From Brevibacillus dissolubilis (GTDB lineage: Bacteria > Bacillota > Bacilli > Brevibacillales > Brevibacillaceae), in contig NZ_VCNA01000001.1 of the NCBI RefSeq assembly GCF_006170445.1, positions 620,001-684,000 of the forward strand: DNA of 64,000 nt. The letters are read 5' to 3'. A program made the translations under genes and the position numbers. The notes under the pieces are model-generated. The model was not told the origin of the DNA. It saw only the letters and a list, made by a program, of their open reading frames with translations, and made no database searches. Below are positions 1 to 7,855 of the stretch, piece after piece (the stretch's first letter is position 1; each line of letters begins with the position of its first letter).

Positions 1-251
1 AGATGTGGAAAAGAGGACATGTAGCCATTTTTCATGACACTTGCACGGCTCATGACCGGTGGGAACATCATCACTTCGGTATCGCCGTCACGGCCAAAGC
101 GGGTGATATAGTTATCGACCGCCTCGATGATGTCGTGCATCTCCCCTCCGCGTCCGTATACGCCGTCTACACCGGTCTTCAGTAAGTGTCCGTGGGCAAA
201 CAGGCGCTCAAGCAGGCTGTCTTGCTGGGTTGTGGTTTGTGTGGTTTCCAT
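1..251 (-). CDS. Amino acid--[acyl-carrier-protein] ligase, N-terminal part (cut by window edge)
   Basis: Reading leftwards from ATG at 251, 83 codons stay open to the window edge. The peptide contains GVDGVYGRGGEMHDII and then MMFPPVMSR...GYMSSFPH, which match the start of the class II seryl-tRNA-synthetase-like amino acid:carrier-protein ligases. That family adenylates a small amino acid and loads it onto the phosphopantetheine of a dedicated carrier protein instead of a tRNA. The start is supported by an AGAGGTGAG ribosome site 5-12 bases upstream. It is the last visible gene of the minus operon, 15 bp after the acyl-CoA dehydrogenase. The carrier protein at 1446-1706 is the obvious partner. 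The catalytic domain lies outside the window, so substrate (usually Gly or Ala in the family) cannot be judged. Confidence 0.72.
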   Translation of the reverse strand, partial: METTQTTTQQDSLLERLFAHGHLLKTGVDGVYGRGGEMHDIIEAVDNYITRFGRDGDTEVMMFPPVMSRASVMKNGYMSSFPH

Positions 252-266
252 CTGTCTCACCTCTTT

Positions 267-1442
267 TTACAGGTTTTTTTGGATCAGGGACAGCTTCGCA
301 TTGGTCGCGGTCAAGCGGTCGTTGTTGATCATCAGTGCAGCGGAGAGCGCATCACGCAGATGGCGGCCTACACTGTATGGAGATTCATTGGCATAACCGG
401 CCATGCCGCAGATGAGCAGAGCTTCCTGGACGATCTGGGCGACCAGTTGAGAGGATGTGATTTTGAGCGTATTGATTTTGATCGTATACGCCATACTGTT
501 GCACTTGGCCCGGCCGCTCTCGCCTTCTGCCATCAGCTCCTCATACTCAGAGACTGACGCGATGATATTGTTGCGCATCAGATTGAGCAGGTTGATCGCT
601 TCGGCAAGACGTGTGCTGCCCTGCTGGTCGCCGCCGAGGTTTTTGCGGGCCTTGGCTTGCACGTATTTACGCGCACGGTTGAGTGCATCGGTCGCGATGC
701 CGAGCCAGCAGCCTGCCCAGAGAATGTGGGAGAGCGGTGCCATCGTCTCTGCGGAGATCTGGCTGAATGGAACCGGGACGATCTGTTCAGTAGGAAAAGT
801 GGCCGTGACGTGGAAAGGTGGACTGCATGTGCCTCGCATCCCCAGTGTGTCCCAGCCGCCAGTCTTGGTCAGCTCGACCTCTTCACGCTTGAGGAGTACC
901 AGCACTTGGTCGTTCCCCGCTGATTCTGGTGTGCGGCGGGCGGTGACGAGATAGCTGTCGGCGTACTCCCCGTAAGAGATGACGGTCGCTTCCTTGGTCA
1001 GACGGGACATCGCGCCCTCTGTCTCGACAGCAGCGATGCTTGTCCCGATGTCTCCACCGACTCCGGCCTCGGATGTAATCGAGGCGATCAGCAGCTGCTT
1101 TTCGGCGATCTCACGCAGATAGTGGCGGAAGAATTGAGAGGAGTCAGCATGTTGAACCAAGCAGGCCACCTGCGCCTGATGCATCGCCCAGATCATCGCG
1201 GAAGCGGAGCAGTATTTGCCAAGCGTCTCTGCGATCTGCATAAGCGACTTCACATCAAGACCGAGACCGCCGTATACCTGTGGGATGGCGACAGACAGCA
1301 GCCCATTCTGGCGCATCGCGTCCATCGCTTCCTGTGGAAAACGGGATTGGGCATCCACATCAGGAGCAGCCTTGGCGAGTACCTCTTGACCGATTTGATC
1401 AACGATTTCGAAAATGGTTCGTTGCCGTACGATGGTCTCCAT
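267..1442 (-). CDS. Acyl-CoA dehydrogenase family flavoprotein
   Basis: A 391-residue protein of normal length for the acyl-CoA dehydrogenase family. The N-terminal helical domain contains GLLSVAIPQVYGGLGLD (about residues 48-64). The middle beta domain has the SEAGVGGDIG segment and GGWDTLGMRGTCSPPF (about 195-210). The C-terminal helical domain carries LLICGMAGYANESPYSVGRHLRDALSA, typical of the FAD-binding end. Family members abstract the alpha hydrogen and desaturate acyl thioesters using FAD. Between a carrier protein and an amino acid:carrier-protein ligase, the likely substrate is a carrier-bound aminoacyl or acyl thioester rather than acyl-CoA; that is inference. It lies 3 bp after the carrier-protein gene, so translation is probably coupled. 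The catalytic base cannot be assigned safely by eye. Confidence 0.82.
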   Translation of the reverse strand: METIVRQRTIFEIVDQIGQEVLAKAAPDVDAQSRFPQEAMDAMRQNGLLSVAIPQVYGGLGLDVKSLMQIAETLGKYCSASAMIWAMHQAQVACLVQHADSSQFFRHYLREIAEKQLLIASITSEAGVGGDIGTSIAAVETEGAMSRLTKEATVISYGEYADSYLVTARRTPESAGNDQVLVLLKREEVELTKTGGWDTLGMRGTCSPPFHVTATFPTEQIVPVPFSQISAETMAPLSHILWAGCWLGIATDALNRARKYVQAKARKNLGGDQQGSTRLAEAINLLNLMRNNIIASVSEYEELMAEGESGRAKCNSMAYTIKINTLKITSSQLVAQIVQEALLICGMAGYANESPYSVGRHLRDALSAALMINNDRLTATNAKLSLIQKNL

Positions 1443-1445
1443 AGA

Positions 1446-1706
1446 TTAGGCTTCCTTAACGGCTTCTTCTTCTACGCCCAGCTCCAGCAATGCATCACGG
1501 ATACTGAGAATGCTGGTGAAAACGGCGCGGGCAAGCATACGGTCAGGGAACTCCAGGTCAAATGTGTTCTCCAGTGCAAGCATCACGTTGACGCTTGCAT
1601 GTGAGGTCATGCCTGCTTCATACAAGTCGGTATCTTCTTTCAGTTCTTCCATATCAATCATCAGACGTCCATGTTCAGCTAAAATTGCGCGGATTTGTTC
1701 GATCAT
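1446..1706 (-). CDS. Free-standing acyl/aminoacyl carrier protein
   Basis: An 86-residue acidic helical protein. DTDLYEAGMTSHASVN (residues 25-40) matches the phosphopantetheine site of carrier proteins that work with amino acid:carrier-protein ligases; Ser35 is the attachment residue. An in-frame start 16 codons upstream exists, but ATG at 1706 has AGGAGG nine bases upstream and fits family length, so it is preferred. The gene sits directly before the acyl-CoA dehydrogenase and close to the ligase at 1-251, so it probably carries the amino acid that these enzymes load and modify. Confidence 0.83.
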   Translation of the reverse strand: MIEQIRAILAEHGRLMIDMEELKEDTDLYEAGMTSHASVNVMLALENTFDLEFPDRMLARAVFTSILSIRDALLELGVEEEAVKEA

Positions 1707-1776
1707 TGTATTGTTCCTCCTAGGGATCAGTTGAGTTTTGGGGGTTGGGTTCAAATTTCGTGCTTAGCGGTTCGCT

Positions 1777-2385
1777 TTAAGGAGTCGTATTCGCGTACGT
1801 GGTGCGGGTGTAATCCAACAGCTCCTGCACCAGAGCCTGATCCGGGCAGTACAGTTCGCTCGGAATCCCCAGCCCTGCCGCAAAGCGGTTCCAGAAGTTT
1901 TTCATCGAGACAACCGTTGTGATCTCCATCACGGCTTCGGTGTCATAGTGCTTTTTCAATTCATCCATAATCGCGTGATCATAGTTGACCGGTTGCAGGG
2001 TCAACGCCTTGGCATAGTGCAGGGCCGCCACTTCCGCCGGGGGGAAGGTATCGCCATGGCTGTAATCGCCCGCCAACGCGCGGAGCTGCTCGGATGTCCA
2101 TCCGTTGATCAAAGCTTCACCTGCCGCATCGTCAATGCAGTACTCGCAGCCGTTCAATACAGAGGTGTAGAGGCATAAGAGGTCGCGGAGCTGCTTGTTC
2201 ACCTTTTGCAGGGCGAGATAGATTTGCAGAGCGCGGCTGGTCGTCTGCCAAGCCATTGGAGAGTTGGCGACGACTTGGGTCAGGTTTTTCACCTTGCCGC
2301 GACGGGTTTCTTCTATATCATAGGTCTTGCGGATTTGTTCAAATGCTTGCTCTCGATCAAGAAAAGGAACTTTACACTCTTTCAT
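1777..2385 (-). CDS. Carboxymuconolactone decarboxylase / AhpD-like protein
   Basis: A 202-residue all-helical protein with a CxxC site in LNGCEYCIDDAAGEAL (about residues 77-92) inside an AhpD-type fold, preceded by QLRDLLCLYTS. AhpD-like proteins are thiol-based peroxidase partners; others in the superfamily act on small lactones. Here the CEYC pair and the following acidic and helical segments point to a redox-active AhpD-like protein. In this operon it may handle peroxide made by the neighbouring acyl-CoA dehydrogenase or perform a tailoring step; both are inference. It is 15 bp downstream of the BtrH-like gene and has a GGAGGTGCACCT ribosome site. Confidence 0.7.
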   Translation of the reverse strand: MKECKVPFLDREQAFEQIRKTYDIEETRRGKVKNLTQVVANSPMAWQTTSRALQIYLALQKVNKQLRDLLCLYTSVLNGCEYCIDDAAGEALINGWTSEQLRALAGDYSHGDTFPPAEVAALHYAKALTLQPVNYDHAIMDELKKHYDTEAVMEITTVVSMKNFWNRFAAGLGIPSELYCPDQALVQELLDYTRTTYANTTP

Positions 2386-2400
2386 AGGTGCACCTCCGAA

Positions 2401-3339
2401 TTAGGATTGGCCAAGCTCTTGGCGCAGGGCCTCACATACCTTGTCTTTAAAAGCATGCTCGCGCTGTCTCAGCTCTTGTAACAGGCGCAGGTTGCGTGCG
2501 CGCTTGGCTGTATGGACAGTGGTTTCGTTCGCCGTCATCATGTGCAGCAGATACCAGCGGTCAGCCAGATCACCGAACTCTTGGGCAATCGGTGCCAGAT
2601 TCGGATGATCCTCACTGAACCACTGGAACAATAACTGCAGATACTCCCGCTCTCCGGCTACCCGACAGACATTGATCGGCTCTGTATTGCTCCCCGCCCA
2701 TTCCATAAAAGCGTCCAAGACCACAACATCCTGATCCCAATGCCGCTCCACCGCATGCAAAAGAGCCTGCATCGCCGTATTGGTCACCGCATTGACCGGA
2801 TTGGCCGGAAGCGACACATACAGGACGAATGGGTCTTCCCGACCTTCGCATGGATGCGAGCGCATTTCTTTATAGTGATCAAGTGTATAACGCGCTGGTG
2901 CCGGGTTGTTGGTGTTGTCCAGAATCGTGACCGACCCATCCTCTTTGTTCAGTACGGTTACGGTATGTACCACATGCTCTTTATCGTGATAAGGACTCGG
3001 CAGCACAAAAGCATCCACCTCAACTACATAGGGAACACCCGCAGCAATTACCTCGTCCTCATAGGCAGAGGCTGTTTCCCACGAGTCAAACACCATCTTT
3101 TTCAGTTGAAGAGAAAACGCTTGGCTGCTCACATCGGCCCAGCGATTACCGCCGTAGAGGATGCCAGGTACCGCTTCTTCCCGCCAGCCGAATCCCCACG
3201 AGAGGCAGATTTTGCGACGGGCATCAGCGAGTCCCTGAGCTTCCAGAATGTTAGCAAGATTTTGATAGTGACAAGTTGCGATCGAAGAAAAACCGGTATA
3301 AATCGGTTCGACACTCAGCACTTGTTTTTTTACAGACAT
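2401..3339 (-). CDS. BtrH-like protein, putative carrier-protein-dependent acyltransferase
   Basis: A 312-residue protein whose N-terminus (SSIATCHYQNLANIL, Cys23-His24) followed by a Gly-rich FGWREE segment and a later EHVVHTVTVLNKEDGSVTILDN stretch resembles the BtrH N-terminal, papain-like fold. In butirosin biosynthesis BtrH moves an acyl chain from a carrier protein to an amine through a Cys thioester. The similarity is recognised by pattern only. A second, divergent copy of the same architecture is at 6581-7618. The start overlaps the end of the upstream ligase gene by 10 bp. The likely role is release or transfer of a chain from one of the three carrier proteins in this operon; a structural homologue with another job is possible. 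Confidence 0.45.
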   Translation of the reverse strand: MSVKKQVLSVEPIYTGFSSIATCHYQNLANILEAQGLADARRKICLSWGFGWREEAVPGILYGGNRWADVSSQAFSLQLKKMVFDSWETASAYEDEVIAAGVPYVVEVDAFVLPSPYHDKEHVVHTVTVLNKEDGSVTILDNTNNPAPARYTLDHYKEMRSHPCEGREDPFVLYVSLPANPVNAVTNTAMQALLHAVERHWDQDVVVLDAFMEWAGSNTEPINVCRVAGEREYLQLLFQWFSEDHPNLAPIAQEFGDLADRWYLLHMMTANETTVHTAKRARNLRLLQELRQREHAFKDKVCEALRQELGQS

Positions 3340-4553
3340 TTCACAAACACCTGTACCTTTCCACCACGAGTCGGTTCGATATGATCCACGGCTTGGAAGG
3401 AAAACGAAGCGTTCGGCAAGATCGAAGCCGCCTCCTTCACAAAACGGTCGGCAATGCCCTGAAGGCTCGTCGGATCTGCGAGCACTAACTGAACGTCGAA
3501 GGTGTCCAGTCCGGTTTGATAGACCTGATACTGCATGATGTCGTACCCGGCTTTCAGTATTTTGGTGACGAGGACGTGGAAGACATACGTGCCGACCAGA
3601 ACGGTACCTTCGATCAATTCATTGCTCCGCCCGCCAAAAGGCCGAAGCTCTGGAGCACTTGATCCGCAAGCACACTGCCCCGTCCCCGACTCGACCAGAT
3701 CCCCCACCCGATAGCGGATGAACGGCATCGTCTCAAAAATCTGACTCGATACCACCAGCTCATGACCAATTCCTTCCTCCCGCGTGTGCAGTTCAGCGAC
3801 GACCATGTCGTCTTGCAGATGCATCGTGCCGTGTGGACACTCGTAGGCAATCGTATAGGTCTCACGCGTGCCATAATGGTTGGCGATCGGACAGTCGAAC
3901 ATCTCCGCAAGCAAGTCCCGCGTCTCATCCTGCAGCCATCCGCTGTTGCTCTCGACGAAAACCAGCTTATGCGTAAACCGGCGATTGACCCGCCGCATCC
4001 CCTCCGCCAAGACAGCCAGTATCGCGGGATGACCGCGAAGCCATGCGGGCTTATGATAATCGATCTGATCGAGATACTGCTCCACCCGGTCCGGTCGCAG
4101 ATCAAAAGCAGACAAAATAATCGTCTGATCGGTCTTCGCTTCCTGCTGAATCAACTCACTGGCAGAGACCTGTACACCCGGCGTGAACATCACATCCGGG
4201 AAAAACTGCGCACGCGACCGCCAGAGACTCTTGGCCCCCTTCATCAGCTCGGTGCGGGATCGTACAAGCTTAAGTGGAATCCCGGTCGAGCCGCTGGTAT
4301 ATTCCAGTACGGTATCAGGATGATCGATCATCCCCTGCTTGACGATATCTTGCTGGGCTGCCCGCACCTGATCTTTGGTCAGAAACGGCAGATCGGTAAG
4401 AGCGGTCAGCGGTGAGGTAAAGTCGATACCATTGAAGCTTTTTTGATAAAACGGAACCTGTTCCTGTGCCTGACGCGCCAAGTTGAGCAGCCGGGCTACC
4501 GCCTTTTCGGAACTGATCACCTGTGGATGTGTTGTTGATGTGGCCCGCATCAT
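3330..4553 (-). CDS. Adenylate-forming ligase of the phenylacetate-CoA ligase (PaaK/CapK) type
   Basis: A 407-residue protein with the PaaK/CapK pattern: LEYTSGSTGIPLK phosphate-binding loop (about residue 84), HYGTRETYTIAYEC (adenine region, about 225), RYRVGDLVESG (ribose-binding Asp, about 278), and a Cys pair CACGSS before RPFGGRSNE. The C-terminal small domain is present. These enzymes activate aromatic or other carboxylic acids as AMP esters and transfer them to CoA or a carrier protein. Its start overlaps the stop of the upstream AMP ligase as ATGA, indicating translational coupling. A carrier protein of the same operon is the likely acceptor. The substrate is not predictable by eye. 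Confidence 0.75.
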   Translation of the reverse strand: MMRATSTTHPQVISSEKAVARLLNLARQAQEQVPFYQKSFNGIDFTSPLTALTDLPFLTKDQVRAAQQDIVKQGMIDHPDTVLEYTSGSTGIPLKLVRSRTELMKGAKSLWRSRAQFFPDVMFTPGVQVSASELIQQEAKTDQTIILSAFDLRPDRVEQYLDQIDYHKPAWLRGHPAILAVLAEGMRRVNRRFTHKLVFVESNSGWLQDETRDLLAEMFDCPIANHYGTRETYTIAYECPHGTMHLQDDMVVAELHTREEGIGHELVVSSQIFETMPFIRYRVGDLVESGTGQCACGSSAPELRPFGGRSNELIEGTVLVGTYVFHVLVTKILKAGYDIMQYQVYQTGLDTFDVQLVLADPTSLQGIADRFVKEAASILPNASFSFQAVDHIEPTRGGKVQVFVKCL

Positions 4554-6043
4554 AGGCTGCTCTCCATCGCGGTGCGGCGGCTGTATTTACCTGACGAGGT
4601 GTGCGGCATAGACTCGACGATGCGGATGCGGGTCGGGATGAGGTGTTCATCTGTGCCCACGCGCAGGCTGGCAAAAATCTCGGCAACGGTCAAGCTGTGA
4701 TCGTCCACCGTCACATCTGCACATACTGCTTGTCCGAGCAGGTCGTCTTCGATCCCATACACCAGGCATTCTCGCACAGCCGGATGAGCGTCCAGCACCG
4801 CTGCCTCCACTTCGCGCGGGCTGATGCGGAATCCACGGCTCTTGATCAGTTCGCTTTTACGTGCAACGAAATAGAGATCTCCATCTTCATCCTGATAGAA
4901 CAGATCCCCTGACCGCAGTCGCGGCTGACCGGCTGGACCCAGCAAAAATTTATCTGCAGTCTCTTCTGGAGCCTTCCAGTAACCTGCCATGACATGCGGC
5001 CCTTCCAGCACAAGCTCTCCCGTCACACCGTATGGCAACGGTTCGCCCGTCTCCGATGCGACATAGGCACGGGTTCCGGGAATCGGTCTGCCGACAGAGG
5101 TTGGTTTTTGCCCCACTCGCTCAGGTGGTAGAACAAGCGCCCGTTTACACTCGGATAGCCCATACATCAAAAACAGCTTAGCCTGTGGGAAGTGCTGCGT
5201 CATTTTCTCGATTAAGGCAGGCGGCAGTGCATCGCCCGTGTTGGAGATATAGCGCAGGTCGGGCAGTGTGGCGTCTTCTTTTTTCACACGCACCAGCGGG
5301 ACAAAAACGGAGCGCAGTCCCGGAAAACCGGTGATCCGATGCTCCCGCAGCTGACCCACCAGATCAACGGCGGTGCGGAATTCATTGAGGAACACGACCG
5401 ACGAGCCTGCCTGCATCGCGAGGAAAAGCTGATACAGCCCGTAGTCAAATGACAGCGGCAAAAGCACACCAATCCGGTCGTCCGGCTGATTGTTCAGGAA
5501 CGCATTGATCGCCGTAACCGCTGCAATCACACTACGGTTGGGACACATGATGCCTTTTGGCTGACCGGTGCTGCCTGATGTGTAGACCATCAAAGCAAGG
5601 TCGGTCTCGATGATGCTGTCACTCACACTCCAATCCAACTGCTCACAATCGTCCGCTGCTTCGCGTCTGTCGATGACAAATCTCAGCGCAGCCGACTGCT
5701 GATACGCGTCAGCGCGTCGTGTACCGAGATCAACCACCCCGATTGGCTCTGCATTTTCCAGCAGATAGCGCATTCTCTGTGCCGATGTATCCCGGTGAAG
5801 CACAACAAAAACCGTCCCTGTCAAAACCGCAGCCAACAGCCATAACGCCGTCTGCATCGGCTCCACATCGACGATAAGAAGCCGTTGACCCGCTCCCGCA
5901 CCGCGTGCCATCAGATAGGTGGCGCGTTTTTGCGCTTCGGTGAGTGTCTCTTGATAGGTCAGACTTTGCATTGCATCGGTCAAATACAGCGAAGACGGGG
6001 TCTGGGCCACCCGATCGAGAAACAAGCTTCGCAGCGTATTCAT
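4550..6043 (-). CDS. AMP-forming acyl/aminoacyl ligase (ANL superfamily)
   Basis: About 497 residues with all ANL core motifs: LMVYTSGSTGQPKGIM (A3), LSFDYGLYQL (A4), FLMYGLSECKR (A5), RSGDLFYQDEDG (A7), RKSELIKSRGFRISPREVE (A8, hinge) and TSSGKYSRR with the catalytic Lys (A10). There is no attached carrier domain; the free carrier protein gene at 6055-6297 starts just upstream, so loading in trans is likely. The overall pattern is closer to stand-alone acyl-ACP ligases than to NRPS A domains. ATG at 6043 is preferred over ATG 6049 and GTG 6052 because AAGGG lies eight bases upstream of it. Confidence 0.8.
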   Translation of the reverse strand: MNTLRSLFLDRVAQTPSSLYLTDAMQSLTYQETLTEAQKRATYLMARGAGAGQRLLIVDVEPMQTALWLLAAVLTGTVFVVLHRDTSAQRMRYLLENAEPIGVVDLGTRRADAYQQSAALRFVIDRREAADDCEQLDWSVSDSIIETDLALMVYTSGSTGQPKGIMCPNRSVIAAVTAINAFLNNQPDDRIGVLLPLSFDYGLYQLFLAMQAGSSVVFLNEFRTAVDLVGQLREHRITGFPGLRSVFVPLVRVKKEDATLPDLRYISNTGDALPPALIEKMTQHFPQAKLFLMYGLSECKRALVLPPERVGQKPTSVGRPIPGTRAYVASETGEPLPYGVTGELVLEGPHVMAGYWKAPEETADKFLLGPAGQPRLRSGDLFYQDEDGDLYFVARKSELIKSRGFRISPREVEAAVLDAHPAVRECLVYGIEDDLLGQAVCADVTVDDHSLTVAEIFASLRVGTDEHLIPTRIRIVESMPHTSSGKYSRRTAMESSL

Positions 6044-6054
6044 ACTCATCACCC

Positions 6055-6297
6055 TTATGTCTGTGCGGCCAGCATGAGCCGTTCACAGATGTGATCCAGC
6101 GTAGACGGCAAGCCTTCTTCAAAAAAGATCCCGTCATCGACAGCCATATCCAGACTTTTCTCCACATAAAGCAACAAAGCCACGTACTCCAGCGATCCTA
6201 GTTCAATCGCTTCCGTCCCTGATTCGAACTGTTTTGGGTCATGACCGCGCTCTGCCAAAAAGGCGAGAACCGCCTCCTGCATGGTCTGCGTGATCAT
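6055..6297 (-). CDS. Free-standing acyl carrier protein
   Basis: An 80-residue carrier protein with the prosthetic-group motif ELGSLEYVALLLYVE; Ser35 is the phosphopantetheine site. It is shorter at the N-terminus than the other two carriers and lacks the usual Asp before the Ser (GS instead of DS). The start overlaps the stop of the preceding carrier gene (ATGA), and GGAG precedes it. It is followed 11 bp later by the AMP-forming ligase, its probable loading enzyme. Confidence 0.74.
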   Translation of the reverse strand: MITQTMQEAVLAFLAERGHDPKQFESGTEAIELGSLEYVALLLYVEKSLDMAVDDGIFFEEGLPSTLDHICERLMLAAQT

Positions 6298-6584
6298 AAT
6301 GATTTGTCTCCTTCAACAAGCACGGTACCTTCCGCATATTGGTGGCAGGCTGTACGAAGCGTGCTTACCACGGTGAAATTCTCATGCTCTGCCAGTTGTT
6401 CGACCGGCCAGAAAATCCCCAGCTCGTCCTCCAGTTGCATAATGATTTTGATCAGATTAAACGAGTCCAGACCTACATCGAGCAGATCGGTATCGTCTGT
6501 GATCTTGTCACGGAATTCTTCTGCTACAGCTTCGGCAATAATCCGGTTAAATACAGCATCTAATTGATCGATGGTCATGGTCAT
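6294..6584 (-). CDS. Free-standing acyl carrier protein
   Basis: A 96-residue carrier protein with a canonical DVGLDSFNLIKIIMQLE site; Ser41 should carry phosphopantetheine. ATG at 6584 overlaps the stop of the upstream BtrH-like gene as ATGA and has AGAGGTG seven bases upstream. It is the first of two tandem carrier genes. Tandem free carriers beside two AMP ligases suggest that at least two different acyl groups are held at once. Confidence 0.84.
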   Translation of the reverse strand: MTMTIDQLDAVFNRIIAEAVAEEFRDKITDDTDLLDVGLDSFNLIKIIMQLEDELGIFWPVEQLAEHENFTVVSTLRTACHQYAEGTVLVEGDKSL

Positions 6585-7618
6585 GAGCGTACACCTCTTT
6601 CTTTAGATTGGCGGCAGGCTTGTCCCAGACGCGCGTCGGCATCCAGCGCCTCTTGCAATTGCTTATAAATAATCGGCAGTGTCCGTGCATTCGGGTAGAT
6701 GTCATAGCGGGCACAGACCACGTTGACCGTTTTCCATTTGGTATAGGCGTCCTTGGCAAGCGGGAGAATCGCTTCGATCGCAGGATGATCGCTTGAGGCA
6801 GCCCCCCATTGCAGCAGTTCTTCAAAAGTCCCGCGGGCATGCATCAGACGGTTGGCCGCAGAGCGTACCAGCCAGATCGTGCGGAAGCTCCCATTCTGCA
6901 GGAGGCGGTATGGCACATGAAATAAAATGTTGCGCTGGGATTCGTCATCAGGCAGCGGCGGGTCTTCATTGACCATCACTTCGATTTTGTCAGTATACGC
7001 TGTGACGGCTTGGCTGGATGGCTCTCCCAATACCTCGTACGCTTCGAGTGCCTGATCCAAAAGCTCTTGGGCCGGCAGTCTTGTCGCTTGGTTGATTTCC
7101 AATTTCCATACCTTCGAACCTTGTTGGGTAATTGATTGCGCAACCAATTCCGATGGCACCATAGAAGAATTCTCCCAGTGCCAAAGATCGATGTTACCCG
7201 TACCGTCTGGAGCATCTAACAAAGCGCACATCGTTAGTCCATGTACCTGCTGATATTCCACAAACGACGGCAAATAGTAGGTGTCAACAGCCGCCAGCAA
7301 CAGGGCATTCTGCTCCTTTGCCGCGCGAATATCGGCATCTACTGTCTCCGGTTGAAACGGGATGCGCTCAATCGAGAGGCCGTACTTTTCGAAGCATTGG
7401 CTGGATTCGGTATAGCCGGCAAAATGGTCAGCGGCGGCGTCAAACATCTGCTTGCGCCCAGTCACTGCAGACCAGAGATCCTCCCAGCGCAAGACATATC
7501 CCGCATAAGCAGCAGCAGGTGGAACAGGCGCTCCGGCTGTTCGCAAGTAAAACGTCAGGTGTTGATGAAAACAATGTCCAGGTCCATTCGCACCAGAACC
7601 GTATGTAACTGCTGTCAT
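6581..7618 (-). CDS. BtrH-like / papain-fold protein, first gene of the minus operon
   Basis: A 345-residue protein. GHCFHQHLTFYL (Cys16) near the N-terminus and AVDTYYLPSFVEYQQVHGLTM with a downstream Asp-rich strand (about residues 110-140) give the Cys...His layout of BtrH-type acyltransferases and C39-like folds. The C-terminal 180 residues are helical and not assigned. It shares the general layout of the 2401-3339 protein but is clearly divergent. It starts the operon: AAGGAGG lies seven bases before ATG and the divergent promoter lies upstream. Probable function is Cys-mediated acyl transfer from a carrier protein; this is inference from fold resemblance and context. Confidence 0.48.
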   Translation of the reverse strand: MTAVTYGSGANGPGHCFHQHLTFYLRTAGAPVPPAAAYAGYVLRWEDLWSAVTGRKQMFDAAADHFAGYTESSQCFEKYGLSIERIPFQPETVDADIRAAKEQNALLLAAVDTYYLPSFVEYQQVHGLTMCALLDAPDGTGNIDLWHWENSSMVPSELVAQSITQQGSKVWKLEINQATRLPAQELLDQALEAYEVLGEPSSQAVTAYTDKIEVMVNEDPPLPDDESQRNILFHVPYRLLQNGSFRTIWLVRSAANRLMHARGTFEELLQWGAASSDHPAIEAILPLAKDAYTKWKTVNVVCARYDIYPNARTLPIIYKQLQEALDADARLGQACRQSKERGVRS

Positions 7619-7647
7619 CCCTTGCCTCCTTCAAAAAATTTGTCACA

Positions 7648-7676
7648 AAAATAGATTTTGTCCTAAAAGGTTACAA
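7648..7676 (-). promoter_or_regulatory. Predicted sigma-A promoter of the minus operon
   Basis: On the minus strand TTGTAA (7676-7671) and TATTTT (7653-7648) are separated by 17 bases and lie about 30 bp upstream of the 7618 start codon. The spacer contains one arm (7652-7662) of the inverted repeat described separately. The match to consensus is moderate. Confidence 0.42.
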
Positions 7677-7714
7677 TTACAGTCAGAATTCTTGTCTGAT
7701 TCCGACAAAATCTA
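7652..7714. promoter_or_regulatory. Inverted-repeat operator candidate in the divergent promoter
   Basis: TAGATTTTGTC at 7652-7662 is the exact reverse complement of GACAAAATCTA at 7704-7714. The centres are 52 bp apart. One arm overlaps the -10/spacer of the minus promoter and the other fills the spacer of the plus promoter, so one regulator, perhaps by looping, could control both operons. No regulator gene for this cluster is in the window. Confidence 0.48.
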
Positions 7715-7720
7715 TATACT
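7692..7720 (+). promoter_or_regulatory. Predicted sigma-A promoter of the plus operon
   Basis: TTGTCT (7692-7697) and TATACT (7715-7720) are separated by exactly 17 bases, a good vegetative promoter. Transcription would begin near 7727 and leave about 130 bases of leader before ATG 7856. The spacer contains the second arm of the inverted repeat. Confidence 0.55.
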
Positions 7721-7855
7721 ATATTTAATACAGAATTGAAAAAAATTCCATATGTTCAGAATTTATATGCTTTTGTTCGTATATTTACAACATCATTTAC
7801 GTTTCATATCCGAAAGGTACACTCCCTATTTTTCCAAAAGGTGGGCAATTCTATC

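Noticed and set aside
7736..7855. A 40-codon N-terminal extension of the GH2 protein
   Set aside because: The extension starts about 9 bp after the predicted transcription start, lacks a ribosome site, and does not belong to the GH2 fold; ATG 7856 has AAGGTGGG.
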